A stretch of 64,000 nt of DNA, taken from positions 4,097,363 to 4,161,362 of the forward strand of contig NZ_CP051185.1 in the NCBI RefSeq assembly GCF_012516315.1, in the 5' to 3' direction. Origin of the DNA: Limnospira fusiformis SAG 85.79. Its GTDB lineage: Bacteria > Cyanobacteriota > Cyanobacteriia > Cyanobacteriales > Microcoleaceae. Within the stretch, counting starts at the first letter, position 1. Every line of letters starts with the position of its first letter. Of the stretch, positions 24,508-33,162 are shown in pieces. The notes beneath the pieces are model-generated. The model was not told the origin of the DNA and ran no database searches. It saw only the letters and a program-made list of their open reading frames with translations. A program made the position numbers and the translations under genes.

Positions 24508-26409
24508 ATGTCATACGATTCCGAACACAATCCGGTAATGGGAATAGATTTGGGTACAACCAATAGCGCGATCGCCTATTGGAAGGGTGAGGATAGGGGA
24601 CCAGTTTCTTATGAGGTCGATGATGGAGAAAACACTCTCCAATCAGTTGTGTACTATGATTCTGATAATTCAACCGATGAACAATATCAATTTTTGGTAG
24701 GTAAATCTGCTTTAAGACGAGGCGAATTGAATCCGAGCTACATGAAGAGAGAGTTTAAACGAAGAATGAAAAATGCTTCACATTCTATCATTCTTGGGGG
24801 AAAAATATTTTCACCAATAGAACTATCTGCCGAAGTTCTCAAAAAGATTTACCGGGATGTAATTATAAAATATCCTGCAGGAAAATTTCAAGCTCGTAGT
24901 ACGGTTGTAACTGTCCCCTATGACTTTGAAGAAATTGCTTGTGAAAATACTAAACAAGCCGCTAGAATGGCTAATATTAACTTCAAAGAACTTCTACAAG
25001 AACCAATTGCAGCTTCTCTATCCTATGCTTTGGATAGAGTCAATCACACTCAACAGGGTAGCGGAGAAGAAAAAATTTTGGTATTCGATTTGGGTGGTGG
25101 TACATTTGACTTAACTTTATTCCGCTTACAACAGCAACCTCATAAGCTGATTTTTGAAGTCTTAGCGACAGGGGGTCATTCTCAACTGGGTGGAATTGAC
25201 TTTGATGAATGTTTAACTAAGTTTTTACTGGAAAGATCTAAGATTAGCTTGGAGAATGTCCGCGACGTAAGACAAAAGAGAGTTGCTGAACGTAAATTAA
25301 AAGATGCAGTCATCGAGACGAAGCATTCACTTACCTCTACAGATAGTGATTATTGTTCGATAGCAGACATTTTACCTGGTCAGAATTTAGAATTAAAGGT
25401 GAAAAGACAGGATTTTGAAAGCTCTATCGAACATTATCTTAAAGACATTCAATCCATTATGTCCCAGTTATGGAGACAAACCCAAATTCAGCCCAATCAA
25501 GTCGATCGCATTATTTTAGTGGGTGGTTCTAGCCGTATTCCCTGTATCCGACAACTTTTAATTGAAAACATCGGTGACAAAATATATCAGCATCCTACGC
25601 CAGACCTTTGTGTAGCAGAGGGTGCAGCAATTTATGCTGCTTATTTAGAGGATCTGCGTGTATTCGGAAATCGTGAAGTTGAAATTGTAACCAATGGGTT
25701 TGATGCCAATATTTCAATTTTAAATCAACAGATTGAAGAGTTACGTCAGCAAGTTTCTGACCTAGAAATTCAGTTAGAAGATAAGAAGGATAAAATTCAA
25801 GAATTGGAAGCAAATCTGAAAGATATCCAAGAATCTCAAAATATTGATGATATCCCAGAGACTATCGATCCGTGGAATATTTTGGAAGAAAAATATTCTA
25901 ATAATGAGATTATTGATGTACAAGTAACAAGCATCAACAATGGTGGTGCGGTTGTCGAAGTATTCAATCTACAGGGATTTATACCGCGATCTCACCTTAT
26001 AAAATCACACAATCAATCTCTTGTTGGTCAATTGCTAAAAGTGGTTGTTTTAGAATTAACACCTAATTTATTATTTTCTATGCTGCACATAGGTCAACTA
26101 GGTGAAGGAATAATTTCAGGAATTCAACCTTATGGGGTGTTTGTTGAATTTAATAGATTGTCAGGATTGCTACATAAGAGTCAAATCACTAATAAAGATT
26201 TCGATTCTATCGATAAATTATTTTATAAAAATCAAATAATCAAGGCGGTAATTATCAAACTGGAGAATCTGCCAGGGGAAAGAATAAGAATAGCTTTATC
26301 AACAAAGATTTTAGAAGAATATCCAGGAGAAATGCTGGAAAATATGGATAAGGTTATGAGTGAAGCTGAAGCAAGACTTGCTCAAGCTAGGCAAAAACTA
26401 TCTCTGTAA
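24508..26409 (+). CDS. Hsp70 ATPase domain fused to coiled coil and two S1 domains
   Basis: A 633-residue chimera. Residues 8-385 are an Hsp70 nucleotide-binding domain: MGIDLGTTNSA (11-21), VTVPYDF (134-140), FDLGGGTFDL (193-202) and LVGGSSRIP (337-345). No substrate-binding domain follows. Instead residues 400-445 form a coiled coil, then come two S1 RNA-binding domains at about 466-518 and 527-598 and a helical tail. The S1 part matches domains 2 and 3 and the tail of the S1-like protein at 686-1570 (GFIPRSHL; PYGVFVEF for PFGVFIEL; EEYPGE for ENYPGE). So RNA or ribosome binding seems to replace peptide binding. It is third in the cassette, 15 bp after the GrpE-like gene with a strong GGAAGGAG site. 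Confidence 0.9.
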   Translation: MSYDSEHNPVMGIDLGTTNSAIAYWKGEDRGPVSYEVDDGENTLQSVVYYDSDNSTDEQYQFLVGKSALRRGELNPSYMKREFKRRMKNASHSIILGGKIFSPIELSAEVLKKIYRDVIIKYPAGKFQARSTVVTVPYDFEEIACENTKQAARMANINFKELLQEPIAASLSYALDRVNHTQQGSGEEKILVFDLGGGTFDLTLFRLQQQPHKLIFEVLATGGHSQLGGIDFDECLTKFLLERSKISLENVRDVRQKRVAERKLKDAVIETKHSLTSTDSDYCSIADILPGQNLELKVKRQDFESSIEHYLKDIQSIMSQLWRQTQIQPNQVDRIILVGGSSRIPCIRQLLIENIGDKIYQHPTPDLCVAEGAAIYAAYLEDLRVFGNREVEIVTNGFDANISILNQQIEELRQQVSDLEIQLEDKKDKIQELEANLKDIQESQNIDDIPETIDPWNILEEKYSNNEIIDVQVTSINNGGAVVEVFNLQGFIPRSHLIKSHNQSLVGQLLKVVVLELTPNLLFSMLHIGQLGEGIISGIQPYGVFVEFNRLSGLLHKSQITNKDFDSIDKLFYKNQIIKAVIIKLENLPGERIRIALSTKILEEYPGEMLENMDKVMSEAEARLAQARQKLSL

Positions 26410-26442
26410 GTTTCCCTAGGGTAACACACTCTCTGGATAAAC

Positions 26443-26632
26443 GCGATCGCCTTTTGGTTTGGGAAACCGGTTTTCTTTTGGGAACCCCCAGAAACCCCCT
26501 TTCTTTGGGAAAATTAAGCGATCGCCTTTTGATTGGGGAAACCGGTTTTCTTTTGGGAACCCCCAGAAACCTCCTTTCTTTCGGTAAAATTAGGCGATCG
26601 CTCATCTGAGGCGAACATAACTAACGGGCGAT
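26443..26632. repeat. 75-bp GCGATCGCCTTTTG... repeats downstream of the Hsp70-S1 gene
   Basis: Two tandem units of 76 and 75 bp start at the HIP1 octamers at 26443 and 26519, each with AAACCGGTTTTCTTTTGGGA and AACCCCCAGAAACC. The last 95 bp (26538-26632) recur at 29608-29702 with few changes. They resemble the GGGTTT-type palindrome family at 57190. No gene is supported from 26410 to 27012 apart from a candidate extended -10 box TGGTATAAT at 26951. Confidence 0.85.
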
Positions 26633-27012
26633 CGCGCCTACCATCTCGCGGGGTTAGTGCTACCATTAACAGTCGCAATATCTGCATTCATTATAATGTA
26701 GAATATTGACAACAAGATATTCAAACATTGCCAGCGTTAGGAAAAATTTAATTGAACAACTAACTTAATTATTGTCAGCAATCCCTCATTCGAGCTGTGG
26801 CCAATTCGTGGAGCGATCGCATACTCCGAGCCAACGAATCCAGTGTTTTCTCTAATAGTAATTTGCACGCTATGCCATTCTCTCTACTCTGGCTGCCGAT
26901 AGTTGAGTTGCCCATAGATGCGACAATCTGAGGCGAACGTACTGATAATGTGGTATAATCATCTGGCTCTATCTTGGCTAGGTCTCCACTGTGCTTTAAA
27001 GGTTAACTCTAT

Positions 27013-27127
27013 ATTACGTCGGGATAATGCAGGAAATGCAGATATCGCCGCCGGGTGGACGGAACTTCTGGAATCTATTGGTTTGGGTCATCTGGCTAAT
27101 GAGGCGATCGGGGGTTGTTGTCGTTAG
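27013..27127 (+). pseudogene. 3' fragment of DUF928 gene
   Basis: Encodes the last 37 or so residues of DUF928 (LRRDNAGNADIAAGWTELLE and the IGGCCR end) in repeat copy 2. It has no DUF928 start; the open frame back to 26918 is unrelated sequence. A remnant of the duplication that borders the cassette. Confidence 0.88.
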
Positions 27128-27576
27128 TCTCCACGGGAGAAACGGGGTTTCTGGGCTGTTTAACAATTAACCCCAAAAATTTTTCCCAATTTGCGTAAAA
27201 GTTATCCGCCAAGGCGATAGGTAGGTATCACCTACAATTTCAGGAGTCATGCGGATTGTCAATTTACAAGCGATCGCTCCCCCGCCCTGCTTATGTGTCA
27301 AGGAAATTCCGTGAAAATACTGATGTCTGGAAACATCAGAACGGCTTTAATGGATAATTAGCAGAACTTATGATTGACGTTAAAAGGCGATCGTTCCGTC
27401 CGTCCAGTCCGTCCCACTCACCGAATCAGCCCTAGCCACGAGTACCGATCATGCAAACGCCCTTAAATAATCAGCATCAACTTATCAATGGTCGCTATCA
27501 AGTTATAAAATCCCTGGGAACCGGTAGTTTCGGCGAGGTATTCCTGGCACAAGACACCCAGATGCCCTTGCAGCAA
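27013..27576 (+). repeat. 564-bp direct repeat, copy 2 (right border of the Hsp70 cassette)
   Basis: The partner of 18840-19403. It supplies the promoter region and start of the intact kinase gene at 27451. The left junction with unique sequence is at 27013 (just after GGTTAACTCTAT); the right end of identity is at 27576. Confidence 0.95.
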
Positions 27577-29535
27577 CACTATGTGATCAAGCAACTCAAG
27601 CGCCAAGTTCAACGCCAGTTTAACAATATTGTTAAAGAACGATTCCGGCAGGAAGCGGCAACATTGCAAACTTTGGGGCAGCATAACCAGATTCCTCGGT
27701 TGTACGCTTACTTTGAGGAGCTGAACAAGTTTTACTTAGTGCAGGAGTATATCGAGGGTGAAACCCTAGAAGCGAAGGTGCAAAGGGAGGGTAAACTCAG
27801 CGAAAGTGCCGTGAGGGAAATTTTGACCAGTCTGTTGGGAGTGCTTCAATACATACACAGCAAGCAAATAGTCCATCGCGACATCAAACCGGACAATATT
27901 ATTTTGCGCCAGGAAGATCCCAAGCCAGTGTTGATTGACTTTGGTGCGGTTAAGGAAGCCATGAGTACCCAGCTCAATACCCAAGGAAATGCGGTTAACT
28001 CCATTATAATTGGTACTCCTGGGTTTATGGCTTCTGAACAGGCAATCGGTAGACCTGTTTATTCTAGTGATTTATATAGTTTGGGACTGACCGCGATTTA
28101 TATGCTAACAGGTAAGCTGCCGCAAGATTTGGCGATGGATCCTGGGACGGCAGAAATCCTTTGGCGACAAGATGCACCAGAAGTGAGTGTCGGTTTAGCC
28201 AATGTGTTAGATAAAGCAGTTCGCTCCCACGCTGGCGATCGCTACTCTAGCGCCCAAGAAATGCTCGATGCCTTGAAATCCCTTACGGATACATATATGC
28301 AGCCCGATAATAATATTCCCGCTTCTGCACCAAAACCCACATCGACATCAACAAAACGTGGGCTATTGGTTCTATCGACGATTGTTTCTCTGGTTGTTCT
28401 GGGGTTGGGGTGGCGATCGCTTCCCTACCTGTGGAAACCGAAAGTACAAGCCCAATCCTTAACAATTGGCAGTTTAAGCAATCCCAAGTACAACACCGAC
28501 CTAGTAGATTATTTACGACAAGAGTTAATCCCCAGTAATTTTATTGATTTTTTTCTGGGTAAAAAAGTAGACTTGGCGATCGATGGTGACCATAATCTAC
28601 CTTACCAAGAAGCCAAGGATAGAATAGCCAAGAAAGAGTGGGATGTCGTCTTTACCCTGTCTCCGATCATTTCTGTTGCTGCCAAAGATAACAGTTATAC
28701 GTTTGCCGCTTTAATGTTTCCTGAAGGTCCGCCTTATTATTATTCTGCATTGTACGTCAGAGCGGACAGCCCAATTCAATCTATCAATGACATAACACCA
28801 AGCACCGTAATTGCCTTGGGCGGGTTCAACTCAGCATCGAGTTTTTATATGCCCGTTTACGATTTGTATGGCAAAACTCTAACCGTAGATATGGGACACC
28901 GAGGGCAGAATATTCGGGAAATGGTGAGGACTGGAAAAGCCGATTTGGGTGCGGGGGCTTTAGGTGATACAGTCAAAAACTATCCAGATCTCCGTATCAT
29001 CCACCTGAGTCGAGCTATTCCGGGTGCAGGAGTATATCTCTCTCCCGAACTTTCAGAATCAGACAGAAAGGTAATCGAAAGAGTTTTGCTCAACGCCCCT
29101 CCAGACATTCAAAAACAAGCCAACTATGGCCTAGGCTCAGAACCAGATTATACCAATTTCAGAGGAATTATCCGGAGAACCGAAGAAATTTTAGTTTGTT
29201 CTAATTTTAGGCAGAATCCCGTTAATTTCTTTTGTGGAACTGGGGTGGGTACAGTTCCTACAACAGTTAATCATGGTGGGAATGAGATCAGGGGTCGAGT
29301 CAATGGCTGGAGGCGGCCGACTGTTGACACAGTTTGGTTAAATTTGATGGCAGAAGGTAATCAACTTTATCGGGTGGTAGTATCTTCGCAAATTCTCAAT
29401 CAAGTTCCTGGTGCTACGAATTTGCTGGAACTTCAGAATAAAGAGATTAAAGTTATGGGAGTAGTCCCGAATCAAATAGGTGATGGAATACTGGAATTAA
29501 ATATTCAGAATTCAATGGAATTGGAGGTTTTATAA
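27451..29535 (+). CDS. Ser/Thr protein kinase with PhnD-like C-terminal domain
   Basis: A 694-residue protein. Residues 14-285 are a eukaryotic-type kinase with an intact glycine loop GTGSFGEV (23-30), Lys47, HRDIKPDN (142-149, catalytic Asp144) and DFGAVKE. A Pro/Thr-rich stretch and one membrane helix follow at about 305-325 (GLLVLSTIVSLVVLGLG). Residues 335-590 look like a periplasmic binding domain of the phosphate/phosphonate type (PhnD-like): LTIGSLSNPKYNTDLVDYLR, DVVFTLSPI, ADLGAGALGD. The C-terminal 100 residues are beta-rich and unassigned. It reads as a membrane receptor kinase with an external ligand-binding domain. Before the cassette arrived it was probably next to DUF928 and the CHAT operon. 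Confidence 0.88.
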   Translation: MQTPLNNQHQLINGRYQVIKSLGTGSFGEVFLAQDTQMPLQQHYVIKQLKRQVQRQFNNIVKERFRQEAATLQTLGQHNQIPRLYAYFEELNKFYLVQEYIEGETLEAKVQREGKLSESAVREILTSLLGVLQYIHSKQIVHRDIKPDNIILRQEDPKPVLIDFGAVKEAMSTQLNTQGNAVNSIIIGTPGFMASEQAIGRPVYSSDLYSLGLTAIYMLTGKLPQDLAMDPGTAEILWRQDAPEVSVGLANVLDKAVRSHAGDRYSSAQEMLDALKSLTDTYMQPDNNIPASAPKPTSTSTKRGLLVLSTIVSLVVLGLGWRSLPYLWKPKVQAQSLTIGSLSNPKYNTDLVDYLRQELIPSNFIDFFLGKKVDLAIDGDHNLPYQEAKDRIAKKEWDVVFTLSPIISVAAKDNSYTFAALMFPEGPPYYYSALYVRADSPIQSINDITPSTVIALGGFNSASSFYMPVYDLYGKTLTVDMGHRGQNIREMVRTGKADLGAGALGDTVKNYPDLRIIHLSRAIPGAGVYLSPELSESDRKVIERVLLNAPPDIQKQANYGLGSEPDYTNFRGIIRRTEEILVCSNFRQNPVNFFCGTGVGTVPTTVNHGGNEIRGRVNGWRRPTVDTVWLNLMAEGNQLYRVVVSSQILNQVPGATNLLELQNKEIKVMGVVPNQIGDGILELNIQNSMELEVL

Positions 29536-29607
29536 AACCAAATATCTATACCGAAGCATAAATGGGGTATATTCCTCATCATCAGGTTAGTTATCGCGGA
29601 GGTTTCC

Positions 29608-29702
29608 GAAACCGGTTTTCTTTTGGGAACCCCCAGAAACCCCCTTTCTTTCGGGAAAATTAGGCGATCGCTCATCTGAGGCGAACATAACTAACGGGCG
29701 AT
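29608..29702 (+). repeat. 95-bp repeat, second copy after the kinase gene
   Basis: Nearly identical to 26538-26632, including AAACCGGTTTTCTTTTGGGA, a HIP1 octamer and GAGGCGAACATAACTAACGG. The two copies, in the same direction, enclose repeat copy 2 and the kinase gene. Confidence 0.88.
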
Positions 29703-29767
29703 AAACACACCCAGAACACAATCGGCAGATTCCTTTAACTTCTATGTGTATTCCTCCTCAAAGGGGA

Positions 29768-30484
29768 TTACATAGCATCAGGGTCAATGCCTAATTCCCG
29801 CAGTTTTTCCGCCAGGCGGTTAGCGCGTTCTGCTTCCTGTTGTGCGCGTTCTGCTTCCTGTTGTGCGCGTTCTGCTTCCTGTTGTGCGCGTTTTTCGGCT
29901 TTTTGGCGATCGCTCTCTAACTCAATATAAGTCGAGAATTTACGACCATCGGGACGATACAATTCTAACCCCGACTCCGACATTTCAAATCTCACCCCTA
30001 GCCGGGGAGAAATCCAGCCTTTTATGGTGTCAATTAATGTCAGTTGATTCTCTGTGCGAATCCAACCACAGACATCGATTTTATCAGGGTCATATATATA
30101 GTATTCTTCCACTCCATAACGCTGATAAAAGTCCAGCTTTTTCGCCATTTCGGTTAAGGTATTACCGGGAGATAATACCTCAAAAACTACTTGGGGGGCG
30201 ATATCATCTTCTTCCCATTGCAAATAAGACCCCCGTTTAACTTTGGGTCGTCCTATGGCTACCATCACATCTGGAGCTACTCGCAGTTTATTGTTGCCTT
30301 CTACGGGATACCAGAGTAAATCTCCGGCTACAAATACGTTAGGGTCATCTTTAAAGAGGGCATCAATCCCTCCTTGAATGGTGACAATCCAGCGGAATTG
30401 TTCGGTGTTTTCTGCCATAGGTTGACCGTCGCTTTCAGGGTAGATAATTGGGGTTTGGGCAGTGGTTTTAATCTCGGTTACCAT
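29768..30484 (-). CDS. Uma2 family (DUF820) nuclease-like protein, copy 1 (3 heptads)
   Basis: 238 residues. As in all twelve copies, residues 1-192 are a Uma2/DUF820 domain of the PD-(D/E)XK nuclease fold, with Asp72 in RVAPDVMV, Glu102 in FEVLSPGNTL and the YGVEEYYIYDP strand. Then come three AQQEAER units and the end NRLAEKLRELGIDPDAM. It is the last gene of the array in the direction of transcription. It has KAEKRA before the units and EKL in the end segment, where most copies have ERL. Uma2 proteins are abundant in cyanobacteria; their substrate is not established. Confidence 0.93.
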   Translation of the reverse strand: MVTEIKTTAQTPIIYPESDGQPMAENTEQFRWIVTIQGGIDALFKDDPNVFVAGDLLWYPVEGNNKLRVAPDVMVAIGRPKVKRGSYLQWEEDDIAPQVVFEVLSPGNTLTEMAKKLDFYQRYGVEEYYIYDPDKIDVCGWIRTENQLTLIDTIKGWISPRLGVRFEMSESGLELYRPDGRKFSTYIELESDRQKAEKRAQQEAERAQQEAERAQQEAERANRLAEKLRELGIDPDAM

Positions 30485-30531
30485 GTTGCCTCCTTGGGGT
30501 GCTTTATGGGTGTATTCGTTGTCAAAGGGGA

Positions 30532-31332
30532 TTACATAACATCAGGGTCAATGCCTAATTCCCGCAGTCTTTCCGCCAGGCGGTTAGCGCGTTCTGCTTC
30601 CTGTTGGGCGCGTTCTGCTTCCTGTTGGGCGCGTTCTGCCTCCTGTTGGGCGCGTTCTGCCTCCTGTTGGGCGCGTTCTGCCTCCTGTTGGGCGTGTTCT
30701 GCCTCCTGTTGGGCGCGTTCTTCGGCTTGTTGGGCGCGTTCTTCTGCTTTTTGGCGATCGCTCTCTAACTCAATATAAGTCGAGAATTTACGACCATCGG
30801 GACGATACAATTCTAACCCCGACTCCGACATTTCAAATCTCACCCCTAGCCGGGGAGAAATCCAGCCTTTTATGGTGTCAATTAATGTCAGTTGATTCTC
30901 TGTGCGAATCCAACCACAGACATCGATTTTATCGGGGTCATATATATAGTATTCTTCCACTCCATAACGCTGATAAAAGTCCAGCTTTTTCGCCATTTCG
31001 GTTAAGGTATTACCGGGAGATAATACCTCAAAAACTACTTGGGGGGCGATATCATCTTCTTCCCATTGCAAATAAGACCCCCGTTTAACTTTGGGTCTTC
31101 CTATGGCTACCATCACATCTGGAGCTACTCGCAGTTTATTGTTGCCTTCTACGGGATACCAGAGTAAATCTCCGGCTACAAATACGTTAGGGTCATCTTT
31201 AAAGAGGGCATCAATCCCTCCTTGAATGGTGACAATCCAGCGGAATTGTTCGGTGTTTTCTGCCATAGGTTGACCGTCGCTTTCAGGGTAGATAATTGGG
31301 GTTTGGGCAGTGGTTTTAATCTCGGTTACCAT
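30532..31332 (-). CDS. Uma2 family (DUF820) nuclease-like protein, copy 2 (7 heptads)
   Basis: 266 residues. Seven units: AQQAEER, AQQEAEH, then five AQQEAER. The end is GIDPDVM, the only copy with Val instead of Ala or Thr. The nuclease-fold residues (Asp72, Glu102) are unchanged. A type A spacer of 47 bp separates it from copy 1. Confidence 0.93.
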   Translation of the reverse strand: MVTEIKTTAQTPIIYPESDGQPMAENTEQFRWIVTIQGGIDALFKDDPNVFVAGDLLWYPVEGNNKLRVAPDVMVAIGRPKVKRGSYLQWEEDDIAPQVVFEVLSPGNTLTEMAKKLDFYQRYGVEEYYIYDPDKIDVCGWIRTENQLTLIDTIKGWISPRLGVRFEMSESGLELYRPDGRKFSTYIELESDRQKAEERAQQAEERAQQEAEHAQQEAERAQQEAERAQQEAERAQQEAERAQQEAERANRLAERLRELGIDPDVM

Positions 31333-31379
31333 GTTGCCTCCTTGGGGTGCTTTATGGGTGTATTCGTTGTCAAAGGGGA

Positions 31380-32201
31380 TTACATAGCATCAGGGTCAAT
31401 GCCTAATTCCCGCAGTCTTTCCGCCAGGCGGTTAGCGCGTTCTGCTTCCTGTTGGGCGCGTTCTGCTTCCTGTTGGGCGCGTTCTGCCTCCTGTTGGGCG
31501 CGTTCTGCCTCCTGTTGGGCGCGTTCTGCCTCCTGTTGGGCGCGTTCTTCTGCTTTTTGGGCGCGTTGTGCCTGCTGTTGGGCGCGTTCTGCCTCTTGTT
31601 GGGCGCGTTCTTCTGCTTGTTGGCGATCGCTCTCTAACTCAATATAAGTCGAGAATTTACGACCATCGGGACGATACAATTCTAACCCCGACTCCGAGAT
31701 TTCAAATCTCACCCCTAGCCGGGGAGAAATCCAGCCTTTTATGGTGTCAATTAATGTCAGTTTATTCTCTGTGCGAATCCAACCACAGACATCGATTTTA
31801 TCGGGGTCATATATATAGTATTCTTCCACTCCATAACGCTGATAAAAGTCCAGCTTTTTCGCCATTTCCGTTAAGGTATTACCGGGAGATAATACCTCAA
31901 AAACTACTTGGGGGGCGATATCATCTTCTTCCCATTGTAAATAAGACCCCCGTTTAACTTTGGGTCGTCCTATGGCTACCATCACATCTGGAGCTACTCG
32001 CAGTTTATTGTTGCCTTCTACGGGATACCAGAGTAAATCTCCGGCTACAAATACGTTAGGGTCATCTTTAAAGAGGGCATCAATCCCTCCTTGAATGGTG
32101 ACAATCCAGCGGAATTGTTCGGTGTTTTCTGCCATAGGTTGACCGTCGCTTTCAGGATAGATAATTGGGGTTTGGGCAGTGATTTTAATCTCGGTTACCA
32201 T
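31380..32201 (-). CDS. Uma2 family (DUF820) nuclease-like protein, copy 3 (8 heptads)
   Basis: 273 residues. Eight units: AQQEAER, AQQQAQR, AQKAEER, then five AQQEAER. Changes in the core include Ile for Thr near residue 7 (EIKITAQ), Lys for Gln in TENKLTL and Ile for Met in RFEISE. Catalytic-type residues are intact. Type A spacers on both sides. Confidence 0.93.
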   Translation of the reverse strand: MVTEIKITAQTPIIYPESDGQPMAENTEQFRWIVTIQGGIDALFKDDPNVFVAGDLLWYPVEGNNKLRVAPDVMVAIGRPKVKRGSYLQWEEDDIAPQVVFEVLSPGNTLTEMAKKLDFYQRYGVEEYYIYDPDKIDVCGWIRTENKLTLIDTIKGWISPRLGVRFEISESGLELYRPDGRKFSTYIELESDRQQAEERAQQEAERAQQQAQRAQKAEERAQQEAERAQQEAERAQQEAERAQQEAERAQQEAERANRLAERLRELGIDPDAM

Positions 32202-32248
32202 GTGGCCTCCTTGGGGTGCTTTATGGGTGTATTCGTCGTCAAAGGGGA

Positions 32249-33112
32249 TTACATAGCATCAGGGTCAATGCCTAATTCCCGTAGTTTTTCCGCCAGGCGG
32301 TTAGCGCGTTCTGCTTCCTGTTGGGCGCGTTCTGCTTCCTGTTGGGCGCGTTCTGCTTCCTGTTGGGCGCGTTCTGCCTGCTGTTGGGCGCGTTCTGCCT
32401 GCTGTTGAGCGCGTTCTTCTGCTTTTTGGGCGCGTTGTGCCTCCTGTTGGGCGCGTTCTGCCTCCTGTTGGGCGCGTTGTGCCTGCTGTTGGGCGCGTTC
32501 TGCCTCTTGTTGGGCGCGTTCTTCTGCTTGTTGGCGATCGCTCTCTAACTCAATATAAGTCGAGAATTTACGACCATCGGGACGATACAATTCTAACCCC
32601 GACTCCGAGATTTCAAATCTCACCCCTAGCCGGGGAGAAATCCAGCCTTTTATGGTGTCAATTAATGTCAGTTGATTCTCTGTGCGAATCCAACCACAGA
32701 CATCGATTTTATCGGGGTCATATATATAGTATTCTTCCACTCCATAACGCTGATAAAAGTCCAGCTTTTTCGCCATTTCCGTTAAGGTATTACCGGGAGA
32801 TAATACCTCAAAAACTACTTGGGGGGCGATATCATCTTCTTCCCATTGCAAATAAGACCCCCGTTTAACTTTGGGTCGTCCTATGGCTACCATCACATCT
32901 GGAGCTACTCGCAGTTTATTGTTGCCTTCTACGGGATACCAGAGTAAATCTCCGGCTACAAATACGTTAGGGTCATCTTTAAAGAGGGCATCAATCCCTC
33001 CTTGAATGGTGACAATCCAGCGGAATTGTTCGGTGTTTTCTGCCATAGGTTGACCGTCGCTTTCGGGGTAGATAATTGGGGTTTTGGGAGTGGTTTTAAT
33101 CTCTGTTACCAT
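32249..33112 (-). CDS. Uma2 family (DUF820) nuclease-like protein, copy 4 (10 heptads)
   Basis: 287 residues. Ten units: AQQEAER, AQQQAQR, AQQEAER, AQQEAQR, AQKAEER, two AQQQAER and three AQQEAER. The N-terminus reads KTTPKTP, as in copies 5 and 11. Upstream (towards copy 5) the spacer is type B, downstream type A. Confidence 0.93.
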   Translation of the reverse strand: MVTEIKTTPKTPIIYPESDGQPMAENTEQFRWIVTIQGGIDALFKDDPNVFVAGDLLWYPVEGNNKLRVAPDVMVAIGRPKVKRGSYLQWEEDDIAPQVVFEVLSPGNTLTEMAKKLDFYQRYGVEEYYIYDPDKIDVCGWIRTENQLTLIDTIKGWISPRLGVRFEISESGLELYRPDGRKFSTYIELESDRQQAEERAQQEAERAQQQAQRAQQEAERAQQEAQRAQKAEERAQQQAERAQQQAERAQQEAERAQQEAERAQQEAERANRLAEKLRELGIDPDAM

Positions 33113-33162
33113 GTTGCCTCCTTGGGGTGGGTTCTGTGCCTAAACTGGTTCAACTTTTTCCC

